In this document: piece by piece, positions 27,425-36,650 of the stretch
Layout of the letters: every line of letters starts with the position of its first letter
How positions within the stretch are numbered: position 1 is the first letter of the stretch
Assembly (NCBI RefSeq): GCF_024741135.1
Contig: NZ_JANSUY010000013.1
Location: forward strand, 1-64,000
Source: Aquiflexum gelatinilyticum
Lineage (GTDB): Bacteria; Bacteroidota; Bacteroidia; Cytophagales; Cyclobacteriaceae
Direction of reading: 5' to 3'
Length of the DNA stretch: 64,000 bases
Notes under the pieces: model-generated
Databases searched by the model: none
Seen by the model: the letters and a program-made list of their open reading frames with translations, nothing else
Told to the model about the DNA's origin: nothing
Made by a program: the position numbers and the translations under genes

Positions 27425-27535
27425 CTAAAAATTGACAGAAGGGGGGATTGGAAAATTGAAAGGTTAGAAGATTGGAAGATTATAAAATTGGATTGGAAGG
27501 TTCGAAGGTTGGAAGGTTGGAAGGTTAGAAGCGTC
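27425..27535. repeat. Degenerate GGAAGGTT-type short tandem repeats
   Basis: A low-complexity stretch built from imperfect 7-8 base units such as GGAAGGTT, GGAAGATT and GAAGGTTG, most regular at 27493-27530. It lies between queE and a GNAT gene in a ~208-base gap, and on the plus strand is purine-rich. No gene or hairpin is seen in it. Confidence 0.6.
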
Positions 27536-27549
27536 TAATGTCTATTCAC

Positions 27550-27987
27550 TCAAAGTACTTTTTCCATCACAATCCTGTAGTCTTTGACCTCTCCTTTTTT
27601 GATCAAATCCACAATCATAAATCCCCGATTGAGTCCAAAATGGATCATTTTTGAAAGCCTGTTTCTGGTTTTGAAAGTCACTTTGACAAATCCATTGGTT
27701 TTTGCCCAAACCTCTTGGCTTTCGGCTAATTTTGTTGCGATGCCCTTTCTCCTGTATTCATCCAAAACTCCTCCCATCCAAGAGTAAAATATATCATGTC
27801 CATACCGGCGGTATCCTACTTTAAATCCAACAGGTTTGTTACCAGCAGTTGCAATCAAAATCAAATGAGGGACATCTGAAAGCCTCTCTTCATAGGTTTT
27901 TTCGGTATAAGGCTGAAAAAATTCAGGCACTTTCTTACTGAGGGCTATTACCTCCTCAATGGTCCCTTTCCTGATATTTATTTCCAT
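27550..27987 (-). CDS. GNAT family N-acetyltransferase
   Basis: A 145-residue acetyltransferase of the GNAT fold. The acetyl-CoA-binding loop is seen as RRKGIATKLA, preceded by WMGGVLDEY, typical for motif A. The acceptor substrate cannot be predicted. Its ATG overlaps the stop of the upstream GNAT gene by one base, so the two enzymes are made together although they are only distantly similar. Confidence 0.8.
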   Translation of the reverse strand: MEINIRKGTIEEVIALSKKVPEFFQPYTEKTYEERLSDVPHLILIATAGNKPVGFKVGYRRYGHDIFYSWMGGVLDEYRRKGIATKLAESQEVWAKTNGFVKVTFKTRNRLSKMIHFGLNRGFMIVDLIKKGEVKDYRIVMEKVL

Positions 27988-28442
27988 TACAAATCTATTT
28001 CCATTTTGACATCACATCTTCCATACTTTCCGCATTCGGGGGTGATGTCCCTGAATCCAAACTTCCGGTAAATATTCAAGGCCGTCTCTAATTTGGAATT
28101 AGAGTAGAGAACCACTTTTCTAGCGCCCATCGACCTTGCTTTTTCTAAAATAGAGGAAGCAAGAAGTTGTCCTACTTTTTTGCCTTGAGCTTTGGGTATG
28201 ACGGCCATTTTCACCATTTCAAAAATTCCCTCGTCTGATTTTGACAAACCTACAGTTCCGATAATTTCCTCTCCTTCCTTTGCGAATAGGATCACTCCGC
28301 CTTTATTCAAGATCACTTCTTGAGGATTTAGAAGCTGTTCAATATCAAATGGTTCAAGGGAAAAATATTTTTCAACCCATTCCTTATTGATTTTTTCAAA
28401 ATGAGGCTGAAGGTCAGGAGAATAATCAATGATTTGGACCAT
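27987..28442 (-). CDS. GNAT family N-acetyltransferase
   Basis: A 151-residue GNAT acetyltransferase. Motif A is KAQGKKVGQLLASSIL, followed by a typical KVVLYSNSKLETALNIYRKFGF stretch (motif B region, residues about 115-136). It is coupled by one base (TAATG) to the second acetyltransferase. Substrate unknown. Confidence 0.82.
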   Translation of the reverse strand: MVQIIDYSPDLQPHFEKINKEWVEKYFSLEPFDIEQLLNPQEVILNKGGVILFAKEGEEIIGTVGLSKSDEGIFEMVKMAVIPKAQGKKVGQLLASSILEKARSMGARKVVLYSNSKLETALNIYRKFGFRDITPECGKYGRCDVKMEIDL

Positions 28443-28511
28443 AAATTTTTAAAATAGACTAGGGAGGAGAAAAAAGCTAATTTTCAATTAAATCGGGATA
28501 AAAATAAGAAA

Positions 28512-28537
28512 AGCCTGATAGGTTTCCCAATCAGGCT
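28512..28537 (-). terminator. Terminator of ogt
   Basis: AGCCTGAT and ATCAGGCT form a perfect 8-bp stem with a 10-base loop; on the minus strand TTTTCTTATTTT follows. It separates ogt from the GNAT pair. Confidence 0.7.
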
Positions 28538-28590
28538 ATTAAGATTCACTATTTTCAAAATAAAATAAATGATAGCGTTTTGTTCCCAAT

Positions 28591-29076
28591 CTAAAAATTA
28601 AGCTGAACCTGTTTTCCGATTTTGTCTTTTTGCTCGAGCTCAAGCAACTTGGATTTTCTCCAAATCCCGCCTGCATATCCTGTTAACTGCCCGTATTGCC
28701 CAACTATTCTGTGGCAAGGCAACATGATCAAAATAGGATTTGCACCAACAGCCGTTCCTACAGCCCTTACTGCTTGGGGGTTTCCAAGGTTAATTGCAAT
28801 CTTTTGATAAGAAACTGTTTGCCCAAATGGGATTTTGTTTACTTCCATCCATACTTTATGTTGGAAATCAGTACCTCCCAAAGCAACGGGAACATCGAAC
28901 GTTTTGAGTTTGCCTTGGAAGTATAACCCAAGTTGTATCCAAATATCCATCAATATCCCATCAAAAGAATCATTTGTGGGATCTTCTTCAGTAAATTTAA
29001 GACTGACGAGATATCCGTCCCAAACTTCTGCCCTTACATTCCCAAGAGGAGTCTCCAATACCGCATATTCTCTCAT
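28591..29076 (-). CDS. ogt: Methylated-DNA-protein-cysteine methyltransferase
   Basis: A 161-residue suicide DNA repair protein. The active-site motif PCHRIVG is present (reactive Cys near residue 119), together with FQHKVWMEVNKIPFGQTVSYQKIA and the DNA-binding arginine stretch RAVGTAVGANP. It moves the methyl group from O6-methylguanine to its own cysteine. Only the O6-alkyltransferase domain is seen, with no Ada regulatory domain. It lies upstream of the two GNAT genes but has its own terminator. Confidence 0.93.
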   Translation of the reverse strand: MREYAVLETPLGNVRAEVWDGYLVSLKFTEEDPTNDSFDGILMDIWIQLGLYFQGKLKTFDVPVALGGTDFQHKVWMEVNKIPFGQTVSYQKIAINLGNPQAVRAVGTAVGANPILIMLPCHRIVGQYGQLTGYAGGIWRKSKLLELEQKDKIGKQVQLNF

Positions 29077-29263
29077 ATTTACTGATCTTTAAAGGTTTGT
29101 GTCCACTAGTCAATAAACATTCCCACAATTTAAACTTACAACGATTTAAAAACCATTTTGTCTTACAAAACCCTAATTTATTTAAAAAAGAATTGAAATT
29201 GTAGAATTAATCTTAGGCATTTGAAGTTTGTAATCAAGCAAAAAAACGCCTCAAAATCCCAAA

Positions 29264-29968
29264 TCATGCCTTGTCCACAATCATAAGCCGGAACCTCCAA
29301 ACCTCCCTGATGGATCTGAGGTCCACCTCAAAAGGTTTGAAAATGGGGTTAGAAGAACAAAGTAACAGTTTTTCATTTTCCTTTACTTTGTTATAAACGA
29401 TTTTAAAAGTGATGCCGTCTGAATCTGTCAAAATAACATATTTTTCACCGTCTTTGATCCGGGTCCAATCATCTACATATTCACACACTATCCAAGCTCC
29501 ATCAGGAATTGGAAGCATTGAATCTCCATCAATCTGAAATACCCTGTATTTTTTATCCTGAGACAAAAACGGAAGTGAAAACCTAGGAAGATCACCGATA
29601 AATTCAGGATCCGAAAATCCAGCGAGATAGCTCGCCTTTACTTTTTGGGATACTACTTCTATCAATTCTTTCCCTTCAGCATCAACAGTTGTAGCCAATA
29701 TCCTAAGATTTTTACCTTTTAAAAAACGGTCAGTATCCAATAATTCCCTCAATTTGAATTCTGAAAGTTCCTCGAGATTTTTCTTAAGAAGCAAATCAAC
29801 AGAAACTCCAAGGTAATCAGCAATTTGCAGCAAAGTTTCCAAAGGAGGGTTGATGTTTAACTCATATCCCGCAAGCTTGGACCTGCTGATACCAATAGAA
29901 GATGCCATCGTCTCTTGGGTGATGGATTTTCTTTTTCTCAAGATTTTTATGTTGGCACTCAAATACAT
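29264..29968 (-). CDS. HTH/S24 LexA-like repressor, probably self-cleaving
   Basis: A 234-residue regulator with an XRE-type helix-turn-helix (about 5-60) and a C-terminal S24 peptidase domain (about 115-230). The residues of a self-cleaving repressor are in place: a possible Ala116-Gly117 cleavage site, Ser150 in DGDSM and Lys189 in TFKIVY. The spacings (33 from Gly to Ser, 39 from Ser to Lys) are close to those of LexA (34 and 37). It could serve as a LexA-like or phage CI-like DNA damage switch. No phage genes are nearby. The upstream region carries repeated AACAATT/AATTGTT boxes which overlap its promoter. Confidence 0.85.
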   Translation of the reverse strand: MYLSANIKILRKRKSITQETMASSIGISRSKLAGYELNINPPLETLLQIADYLGVSVDLLLKKNLEELSEFKLRELLDTDRFLKGKNLRILATTVDAEGKELIEVVSQKVKASYLAGFSDPEFIGDLPRFSLPFLSQDKKYRVFQIDGDSMLPIPDGAWIVCEYVDDWTRIKDGEKYVILTDSDGITFKIVYNKVKENEKLLLCSSNPIFKPFEVDLRSIREVWRFRLMIVDKA

Positions 29969-29986
29969 TTTGGAGGATTTATCTTA

Positions 29987-30066
29987 AACAATTCCGCGTG
30001 ATTGAATCCAAAATTAATAGTATTGTTGAAATTGTTGTCAATAAAAAGATGATAATTTAAACAATT
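29987..30066 (-). promoter_or_regulatory. Promoter and candidate operators of the S24 repressor gene
   Basis: On the minus strand TTGACA (30036-30041) and TAATTTTG (30009-30016) form a -33/-7 pair with a 19-base spacer. Three copies of a 7-mer surround it: AACAATT at 29987-29993 and 30060-30066, and its reverse AATTGTT at 30030-30036, which touches the -33 element. A half copy ATTGTT is at 30022-30027. This layout suggests autoregulation. Confidence 0.55.
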
Positions 30067-30084
30067 TGGTATAAAACAAAAAAA

Positions 30085-30104
30085 GCCCTGCCAAAAGGCA
30101 GGGC
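30085..30104 (-). terminator. Terminator after tRNA-Leu(UAA)
   Basis: GCCCTGCC and GGCAGGGC form a perfect 8-bp stem with loop AAAA; the minus strand continues into TTTTTTTG. It lies 3 bases from the tRNA end. Confidence 0.85.
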
Positions 30105-30107
30105 CTG

Positions 30108-30191
30108 TACCAGGAGCGGGAATCGAACCCGCACGAGATTGCTCTCACAAGATTTTAAGTCTTGCGTGTCTACCTGTTCCACCATCCCGGC
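30108..30191 (-). tRNA. tRNA-Leu (anticodon UAA)
   Basis: An 84-base class II tRNA on the minus strand. The acceptor stem GCCGGGA/TCCTGGT (with G-T pairs) carries discriminator A. The anticodon stem CAAGA/TCTTG encloses CTTAAAA with anticodon TAA. Long variable arm and GGTTCGATTCC T-arm are present. Confidence 0.95.
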
Positions 30192-30237
30192 ATTCTCTAA
30201 CTTTATTAGAGATTTTGAAATTCCTGAAAACAACAAA

Positions 30238-30253
30238 GCCCTTCTACAAGGGC
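30238..30253 (-). terminator. Hairpin between the two tRNA genes
   Basis: GCCCTT/AAGGGC with a 4-base loop, followed on the minus strand by TTTG. A second small hairpin (TCTCTAA/TTAGAGA, 30194-30212) lies nearer tRNA-Leu. They may be processing or weak termination signals. Confidence 0.4.
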
Positions 30254-30260
30254 CTTTTTG

Positions 30261-30333
<73 letters not shown>

Positions 30334-30384
30334 ATTATCTTACTTGACCGACCAAAAACCTTACGCCTTTGTCTTTTGTGAGTG

Positions 30385-30416
30385 CAAATGTAAAGCAGTT
30401 TTCTAAAATAGCAAAA
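30385..30416 (-). promoter_or_regulatory. Promoter of the tRNA-Gly/tRNA-Leu unit
   Basis: On the minus strand TTTTG (30412-30416) and TACATTTG (30385-30392) are spaced by 19 bases, a close match to the Bacteroidota consensus. Start of transcription would lie about 45 bases before tRNA-Gly. Confidence 0.7.
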
Positions 30417-30480
30417 GCTGTACGTTAAAAAATTTCATTTTCATTGTCATCCCATACCTCAAAAATTGATAATCAGGCAT

Positions 30481-31281
30481 TTATTTAATTTTATTGGAGA
30501 TAAGAATTTTCATTAAATCATTGGAATTCTTTGCACCAAGTTTTTTCAATATTTTTTTCCGGTGGGTAAAGACTGTATTTTTTGAAATAAACATCCTGTC
30601 TGCAATTTCTTGCGAATTCAATCCTTCCAATAATAAAAGAGAAACTTCTTTTTCTTTTTTTGAAAGAAGAAGGTCAGGGCTTGGAGTTTTGGCTTTTTCA
30701 TGGGTTACTTTTTCACCGTTTTCTTTGATATAAGAATAGCTCCAATCATAGCCAATCAAATGTTCATTGTTGGTAATATGAAGCCCAATGTGAAGGTCAA
30801 AAATAAAGTTTCCGTTTATATCTATCAGGTAAGGTTTCGCTTTTGTAAAAAACCAGATTTCTTTTTTGGTGATTTTATGTAACCAACGGAGGGTATAGGA
30901 CAATTCAAAAGTCTTTTTCTCAACGATACTGGCCTTCTGAAATGCCTCCAAAAATCTGTTATTGAAGGCTACATGTTCCTTTGCGTCTCCCGGATGCAAT
31001 GCAGAAATCACTCCAGCAAGGCCATTAGCTCTCAAAAAATCAGCAGAATGCCCACTGATTTGTTCTATATTTTCTGTGAAAAAAGGCAAACTCATATCTC
31101 GGTAGTCAAAACAACCGATTATAATCCCCTCTTTCATTCCGAGACTGAGGCTTATCTTTTCAAGATCTTTCAGCAACTCTTTCTCATCGGGGTGAGGAAT
31201 AAACTCTCTGTCATTTTTATAGGAAAAAAATTCCGATAATTTATTCTGATTTCTTAATTCATCCAACAATGAAACATCCAT
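30481..31281 (-). CDS. LuxR-type transcriptional regulator with PAS-like sensor
   Basis: A 266-residue regulator. The N-terminal and middle parts (about 50-185) have a PAS-like pattern ([18 protein letters not shown] and [14 protein letters not shown]), and the C-terminus (about 205-262) is a LuxR/FixJ-type helix-turn-helix with [22 protein letters not shown] split around residues 207-228 and [19 protein letters not shown]. No receiver domain is present, so it probably senses a small ligand directly. It stands alone between tRNA-Gly and mutS; its targets are unknown. Confidence 0.82.
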   Translation of the reverse strand: MDVSLLDELRNQNKLSEFFSYKNDREFIPHPDEKELLKDLEKISLSLGMKEGIIIGCFDYRDMSLPFFTENIEQISGHSADFLRANGLAGVISALHPGDAKEHVAFNNRFLEAFQKASIVEKKTFELSYTLRWLHKITKKEIWFFTKAKPYLIDINGNFIFDLHIGLHITNNEHLIGYDWSYSYIKENGEKVTHEKAKTPSPDLLLSKKEKEVSLLLLEGLNSQEIADRMFISKNTVFTHRKKILKKLGAKNSNDLMKILISNKIK

Positions 31282-31346
31282 AGACCCAAACGCAAAAGCT
31301 ATCAGTTTAAAATTTTACCTTTAATTTACAAAATTCCGATTAAGTT

Positions 31347-33959
31347 TCAATTTCCTAATTTTTTCTTGATTTCATTCAGTTTGATCAAAGCCTCTATAGG
31401 AGATATCGTATTGATATCTATTGCCGAAAGCATTTCCTGAGCCTCTTTGAATTTGGGATCTGCGTCGAATAGACTCAATTGATAATTGCTTTTTGGCATG
31501 TCTTTGATCCTATCCTTGGGTGCATTCATCTCTTTGTCCTTTTCCAAATGTCCCATGATTTCAGAAGCTCTCAAAACAATAGGATTTGGCATCCCTGCCA
31601 TTTGGGCGACGTGTATTCCAAAGCTATGTTCGCTCCCACCTTCCTTTAATTTGCGCATAAAGATGACTTTGTTTCCGACTTCCTTGACGGACACATTGAA
31701 GTTTTTGATTTTTGGAAAGTCCTCCGCCAACTGATTCAATTCATGATAATGGGTAGCGAAAAGGGTTTTTGCACGGAACTTTGGGTGATTATGCAAAAAC
31801 TCTACGATCGACCATGCTATGGAAATCCCATCATATGTGGAAGTCCCACGGCCTATTTCATCCATCAATACGAGACTTCTATCGGATAGGTTATTCAAAA
31901 TACTTGCCGTTTCGGTCATTTCAACCATAAAAGTTGATTCTCCCTTAGACAAATTATCAGAAGCACCTACTCTGGTAAACACTTTGTCTATAATCCCTAT
32001 CCTTGAATAGGATGCAGGAACGAAGCTTCCCATCTGGGCCATCAATACGATCAATGCTGTCTGCCGGAGTAAGGCGGATTTACCTGCCATATTCGGACCT
32101 GTAATGATGATGATCTGTTGGCTTTCATTGTCTAGGTAAATGTCATTGGGGACATACTCTTCTCCTATAGGAAGTTGCCTTTCTATTACGGGATGTCTTC
32201 CGTCTTTGATTTCGAGCGAATCTGTTTCTGCGATTTTGGGTCTGCAATAATTGTTTTTTTTGGCTACAACAGAGAATGAAAGCAAGCAGTCTACTGTGGC
32301 AAGAATCCTTGCATTTTGTTGGATCTGAGAGACATATTCTGAAGCGTCGAGTACAAGGGCCAGAAAATACTTTTGCTCAATAGCCAACATCCGGTCTTCA
32401 GCATTCAATATTTTCTCTTCATATTCTTTCAGTTCTGGTGTAATATATCTTTCGGCGTTGACCAAAGTTTGCTTTCTGATCCACTCTTGGGGAACCTTGT
32501 CTTTGTGGGCGTTGGTAACCTCTAAGTAATATCCGAATACCTTATTAAAAGCCACTTTGAGTGAAGAGATTCCTGTCCTTTGGGTTTCCCTTTGCTGAAG
32601 CGCCACCAGATAATCTTTACCGGTATTGGCTAGATTCCTGTATTCATCCAACTCATCATCCACACCCGACTTGATGATTCCGCCCTGATGTATCAGCATT
32701 GGTGCATCTTCCTGAAGTTCCCTTTCAATTTTATCCAATAAAAACTCACAGGAACTGATCTGATCTGAAAGTTTTTTGAGTGAACTGTTTTTGGATTCCT
32801 TCAGGATCTCTTTGATAGGCAGGGTATTTTTCAAAGCTCTTTTCAACTGATTCATTTCCCTGGGATTGATCCTCCCTACGGCAACTTTTGAAATGAGCCT
32901 TTCCAAATCTCCAATATGCTTCAGATGGCCTAAAATCCCCTCGGACAAGTCAGGGGATTCAAAAAAGTAATCCACCACTTTCAGTCTTTCTTCTATAGGC
33001 TCTTTTTCCTTAAGAGGCAAGACCATCCATTTTTTCATCATCCGTGACCCCATTGGGGTAATGGTCTGGTCTAGGATATTGATCAGCGGAACACCACCAT
33101 CCTGTTGGGAGTAGACCAGCTCTAAGTTGCGGATGGTAAACTTATCCAACCACACATATTTTTCCTCGGCAATCCTCGAGATAGAAGAGATATGTTTGAC
33201 CTCTTTGTGTTCTGTCTCCTCTAGGTAATACAATATTGCACCAGCCGAGATGATTCCATGCTCTAGCGTTTCAATCCCAAAACCCTTTAGATTGGCTGTA
33301 CCAAAATGCTCTGTCAGCTTATCATAGGTATAATCCAACTGAAAAACCCAATCTTCACAGTGAAAGGTTGTAAACTGGTCTTTGAGGATTTCTTGGGCTT
33401 TTGCCCTTGCCGCTTTGGAATAAATCACCTCAGATGGGCTAAAGCTTTGCAAAAGCTTTTCGATATAGGATTGCGAACCTTCCGAGCACATGAACTCTCC
33501 TGTGGAAAGGTCCAAAAAAGATATCCCCAAGGTTTCTTTTCCAAAATAAACAGAAGCCAGGTAATTGTTTTTCCTTTTGTCAAGAACATTGTCATTGAAA
33601 GAAAGCCCGGGAGTAACAAGTTCGGTCACTCCTCTTTTGACAATTCCTTTGACGTCTTTAGGATCTTCGAGCTGGTCGCAGATTGCAACTCTATTGCCTG
33701 CTCTGACCAATTTGGGCAGATAGGTGTCGAGCGAATGGTGCGGAAAACCTGCCAATTCAATATGTGAAGCTGCACCGTTTGCCCTTTTTGTCAAAACTAT
33801 ATCCAATACCTTGCTTGCTTTGATGGCGTCTTCCCCGAAAGTTTCATAAAAATCCCCTACTCTAAAAAGAAGTAAAGCACCGGGATGCTTCGCCTTGATG
33901 GCATTGTATTGTTTCATCAAAGGGGTTTCTTTCACTTCATTATCCCTCTCCTTGGCCAT
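31347..33959 (-). CDS. mutS: DNA mismatch repair protein MutS
   Basis: An 870-residue mismatch recognition ATPase. The N-terminal mismatch-binding part has [14 protein letters not shown] (the Phe-x-Glu motif, near residues 33-46), followed by connector, lever and clamp domains. The ATPase has Walker A GPNMAGKS near residue 620, the signature [13 protein letters not shown] and Walker [16 protein letters not shown]. Length and motifs are complete. It is single in its transcription unit and lies divergent from a SPOUT methyltransferase gene. Confidence 0.97.
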   Translation of the reverse strand: MAKERDNEVKETPLMKQYNAIKAKHPGALLLFRVGDFYETFGEDAIKASKVLDIVLTKRANGAASHIELAGFPHHSLDTYLPKLVRAGNRVAICDQLEDPKDVKGIVKRGVTELVTPGLSFNDNVLDKRKNNYLASVYFGKETLGISFLDLSTGEFMCSEGSQSYIEKLLQSFSPSEVIYSKAARAKAQEILKDQFTTFHCEDWVFQLDYTYDKLTEHFGTANLKGFGIETLEHGIISAGAILYYLEETEHKEVKHISSISRIAEEKYVWLDKFTIRNLELVYSQQDGGVPLINILDQTITPMGSRMMKKWMVLPLKEKEPIEERLKVVDYFFESPDLSEGILGHLKHIGDLERLISKVAVGRINPREMNQLKRALKNTLPIKEILKESKNSSLKKLSDQISSCEFLLDKIERELQEDAPMLIHQGGIIKSGVDDELDEYRNLANTGKDYLVALQQRETQRTGISSLKVAFNKVFGYYLEVTNAHKDKVPQEWIRKQTLVNAERYITPELKEYEEKILNAEDRMLAIEQKYFLALVLDASEYVSQIQQNARILATVDCLLSFSVVAKKNNYCRPKIAETDSLEIKDGRHPVIERQLPIGEEYVPNDIYLDNESQQIIIITGPNMAGKSALLRQTALIVLMAQMGSFVPASYSRIGIIDKVFTRVGASDNLSKGESTFMVEMTETASILNNLSDRSLVLMDEIGRGTSTYDGISIAWSIVEFLHNHPKFRAKTLFATHYHELNQLAEDFPKIKNFNVSVKEVGNKVIFMRKLKEGGSEHSFGIHVAQMAGMPNPIVLRASEIMGHLEKDKEMNAPKDRIKDMPKSNYQLSLFDADPKFKEAQEMLSAIDINTISPIEALIKLNEIKKKLGN

Positions 33960-34044
33960 ATAGTCCCTGATTTGATTCTTTATGTTACTTTTGAAAATTA
34001 ATAAAAGCTGAAATTAAAAGATATCAAAAGGGAAACAAAACCGC

Positions 34045-34584
34045 ATGAGAAAATTAAACATGGAAGAACTCAACCGCCTGTCGGTTGAGGAGTTTAAAGG
34101 GGTGGGAAAATCTCCGATTGTAGTCGTATTGGATAATGTGAGGAGCCTTAATAATGTTGGGTCTGCATTTAGAACAGCCGACGCTTTTCTCGTGGAAAAA
34201 ATATACCTAAGCGGCATTACCGGAACACCTCCCCACAAAGAAATCCAAAAGACCGCTCTTGGGGCAACAGAATCGGTAGATTGGGAATATTCTGATTCGA
34301 CAAAAAACACGATTCAAAAATTAAGGGAGAATGGTTACATTATTTGTTCACTGGAACAGGTAGACCAAAGTATCATGCTTCATGAATTTCAACCCAATCC
34401 CGATTCAAAATATGCCTTTGTCTTTGGGAACGAGGTTTTTGGCATAGAGGATGAAATCATTGAATTATCCGATCATGTCATAGAAATCCCCCAGCTTGGA
34501 ACAAAACATTCCCTCAATATCTCAGTCACAATGGGGATTTCCATTTGGGATTTTGTTGTAAAAATGAAAATATTAAAAAAATGA
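34045..34584 (+). CDS. SpoU/TrmH family RNA 2'-O-methyltransferase
   Basis: A 179-residue SPOUT methyltransferase. The three knot motifs are visible: NNVGSAFRTADAF (motif 1), FVFGNEVFGI (motif 2) and SLNISVTMGISIWDF (motif 3). It methylates the 2'-hydroxyl of a nucleotide in tRNA or rRNA using S-adenosylmethionine. It lacks the extra N-terminal substrate-binding domain of RlmB, so a TrmL/TrmH-like tRNA role is possible. The ATG at 34045 is the first sensible start. Confidence 0.88.
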   Translation: MRKLNMEELNRLSVEEFKGVGKSPIVVVLDNVRSLNNVGSAFRTADAFLVEKIYLSGITGTPPHKEIQKTALGATESVDWEYSDSTKNTIQKLRENGYIICSLEQVDQSIMLHEFQPNPDSKYAFVFGNEVFGIEDEIIELSDHVIEIPQLGTKHSLNISVTMGISIWDFVVKMKILKK

Positions 34585-34596
34585 GGACAAAAAAAA

Positions 34597-34617
34597 AAGA
34601 GACTGACAAAGTCTCTT
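34597..34617. terminator. Bidirectional terminator
   Basis: AAGAGACT pairs with AGTCTCTT around a 5-base loop, with an A tract before and a T tract after, so it can work for the methyltransferase gene (plus) and the following minus-strand gene. Confidence 0.8.
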
Positions 34618-34645
34618 TTTTATTTCATTTATATTGAAATTTGCA

Positions 34646-34990
34646 TTAATCTTCTTTGAATCTGTCTACAATGTAAAGGAATAGGTTAAATGACAGTGTA
34701 GAAATCTCTTCCTTTTTAGCATCCTTCTCACCGCCCTGTTTGAATAATGGGTTTTCCTTTTTCAGAGTAGTTGATGCAGCAGGCTTATTTTCTTTTATAG
34801 CGCTAGCACTATTTCGCTGGGCATTTTCTTGTCTCGGTTCTAAAGTGGAAGATTCAGAACTTTCATATTGAGTACTTGACTCATTGTTGTTCCTAGGCAA
34901 ATCAGGAAAATTTCTTTCTCTTTCAGATTGTGCAAAAGAAATAAAGCCCACAAATACTCCTAGAAATAAGGTGAGTTGAAGCTTTTTCAT
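34646..34990 (-). CDS. Small secreted protein of unknown function
   Basis: A 114-residue protein from ATG 34990, with a signal peptide (MKKLQLTLFLGVFVGFISFA, 20 residues) and a low-complexity polar body rich in Ser, Glu, Asn and Lys. An upstream in-frame ATG at 35023 would add 11 residues before the signal peptide. The short C-terminal stretch STLSFNLFLYIVDRFKED is hydrophobic. I recognise no family. It is probably a periplasmic or surface protein; the disordered composition gives no further clue. Confidence 0.55.
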   Translation of the reverse strand: MKKLQLTLFLGVFVGFISFAQSERERNFPDLPRNNNESSTQYESSESSTLEPRQENAQRNSASAIKENKPAASTTLKKENPLFKQGGEKDAKKEEISTLSFNLFLYIVDRFKED

Positions 34991-35100
34991 TCCCATTGAA
35001 GAAATTTTTGATACTTGCAACATTTATGATGGAGGTTTGAGTAGATTTAGAACTCCCTTCAGTAGAAGAAAGTTTCCAAATATAGAAAAAATCTTATTCA

Positions 35101-35436
35101 ATGCAAACGATTGACTTCACCGAATTTCAAAGAATTGACCTTCGAATAGGTACAATTATCAGAGCGGAGGTATTTGCAAAAACGAAGAAACCTGCTTACA
35201 AAATTTGGGTAGATTTGGGAACTCTAGGCATCAAGAAGTCATCTGCTCAAATCACATTCCATTACAAGCCTGAAGACCTTTTGGGTAGACAGGTACTTTG
35301 TGTATGTAACTTCCCTCCAAAACAAATCGCAGATTTCATGTCTGAGGTATTGGTAACAGGATTTGATGATGGAAGCGGGCAGATTGTTTTGGCATCTGTA
35401 GACAAAAATGTCCCTAACGGATCAAAATTATATTAA
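35101..35436 (+). CDS. csaA: tRNA-binding / chaperone CsaA
   Basis: A 111-residue protein consisting of a single tRNA-binding (OB-fold) domain of the CsaA type. The motifs RIDLRIGTI and VCNFPPKQIADFMSEVL match the family. CsaA has been linked to protein export and tRNA binding; its cellular role in this phylum is not clear. It sits alone between minus-strand genes. Confidence 0.92.
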   Translation: MQTIDFTEFQRIDLRIGTIIRAEVFAKTKKPAYKIWVDLGTLGIKKSSAQITFHYKPEDLLGRQVLCVCNFPPKQIADFMSEVLVTGFDDGSGQIVLASVDKNVPNGSKLY

Positions 35437-35445
35437 GTAAAAAAT

Positions 35446-35763
35446 TTAAATCCATATTTCAAGTCCCCTGTCAGTTAATCCGACCTTATACACTTTCAAA
35501 TCAGGACATTGACCGGAAAGCACAGCTCCTGTCTGAAGATCAAACCTATATTGATGCAGAGGGCAAACAATTTCATTTCTTACAATAGTCCCTTGGAGCA
35601 AAGAAGCCATCCGGTGGGGGCAAAAAGGTTCAAATGCGAATAAAGCCTCACCATTCCTTGTCACACAAATTTTTTCACCTCCCAATTGGACCAATTTGAT
35701 TCCCTTTTCAGGAATCATTTGAAGTACTTGTTCTTTACTTTGCCCTAGGATAAATGTTTTCAT
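35446..35763 (-). CDS. Rieske [2Fe-2S] domain protein
   Basis: A 105-residue single-domain Rieske ferredoxin. The cluster motifs are C-P-H in EPFCPHRMAS and C-P-L-H in VCPLHQYRFD, separated by 17 residues, with the Cys-His pairs intact. ATG at 35763 begins MKTFILG; the frame runs to 35811 but the longer start is unlikely. It lacks the disulfide of high-potential Rieske proteins and probably donates electrons to an oxygenase or reductase encoded elsewhere. Confidence 0.85.
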   Translation of the reverse strand: MKTFILGQSKEQVLQMIPEKGIKLVQLGGEKICVTRNGEALFAFEPFCPHRMASLLQGTIVRNEIVCPLHQYRFDLQTGAVLSGQCPDLKVYKVGLTDRGLEIWI

Positions 35764-35814
35764 AAGCAAGTTAAAAATACTAATTTGGAAGTCTAAACCT
35801 AATACAATCACATC

Positions 35815-36558
35815 ATGAAAAAAATGATCTTGCTACCCCTCCTATTTTTATCCGGGTTAATTTTCGCACAAAACCTGGAAGGAGCTTGGAAAATGACCCA
35901 TCAAAATGGCAAGGCCATGATGGATACTGAATACATCAAAATTTACCAAGATGGCTACTTTTCTTTTGGTGCAAAGGAAGTCGCTACCAATAAATTTGTG
36001 AGTGCCGGTGGGGGCCAATTCCGTCTCAAAGACAATCTTTACCAAGAAATGCTGGATTTTTTCACAATGAAACCGGAAATCGTAGGCCAAAGAACTGATT
36101 TCAGTTTAGACATGGTGGATGGGAAAATGGTTATTTCTACTGAAATGGAAGGGAAAGCCTTGGTTGAAATCTGGGAAAAGATAAGTGATTCAAAAGATGA
36201 CCTCACCAATAATTGGGTCATCACGGGAAGAAAAAGGGACAATGAAATATCAAGAAGTACTCCCGGCGCAAGGAGAACTATCAAAATCCTCAGCGGAGGC
36301 AGATTCCAATGGGTAGCTTTTAACTCCGAAACCAAAGAATTTATGGGGACAGGAGGGGGAACATATACAGCTGAGAATGGTACCTACATTGAAAAAATTG
36401 AGTTTTTTTCAAGAGATGACAGCCGGGTCGGCGCAAGTCTAGAATTTAAATATGAGGTAATTGATGGCGAATGGCATCACAGTGGCATGAGTTCAACAGG
36501 AAACCCTATCTATGAAATCTGGTCTGCTTACAGTAAAGCATATACTCCAATTAAGTAA
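35815..36558 (+). CDS. Secreted lipocalin-like protein of unknown function
   Basis: A 247-residue protein with a signal peptide (MKKMILLPLLFLSGLIFA). The mature part has two similar beta-rich halves, each beginning with a tryptophan motif (LEGAWKMTH near 22, TNNWVITG near 130) and each ending in a EIWEKI/EIWSAY stretch (about 120-125 and 235-240), suggesting an internal duplication of a lipocalin-like domain similar to DUF4488. Ligand and role are unknown. Confidence 0.65.
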   Translation: MKKMILLPLLFLSGLIFAQNLEGAWKMTHQNGKAMMDTEYIKIYQDGYFSFGAKEVATNKFVSAGGGQFRLKDNLYQEMLDFFTMKPEIVGQRTDFSLDMVDGKMVISTEMEGKALVEIWEKISDSKDDLTNNWVITGRKRDNEISRSTPGARRTIKILSGGRFQWVAFNSETKEFMGTGGGTYTAENGTYIEKIEFFSRDDSRVGASLEFKYEVIDGEWHHSGMSSTGNPIYEIWSAYSKAYTPIK

Positions 36559-36613
36559 AACAGCCAAACTGAAAAAATTCTATCTGAAATCAAATTCAAT
36601 TTGAAAAGTGAAA

Positions 36614-36648
36614 AAGCCAAGCACATGCATATTTCCTGTGCTTGGCTT
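36614..36648. terminator. Bidirectional terminator
   Basis: AAGCCAAGCACA pairs perfectly over 12 bases with TGTGCTTGGCTT around an 11-base loop, with A and T tracts on both sides. It serves the genes converging from both strands. Confidence 0.85.
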
Positions 36649-36650
36649 TT

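Noticed and set aside
33306-33767. Plus-strand frame of 153 codons
   Set aside because: It is opposite the conserved N-terminal domains of mutS.
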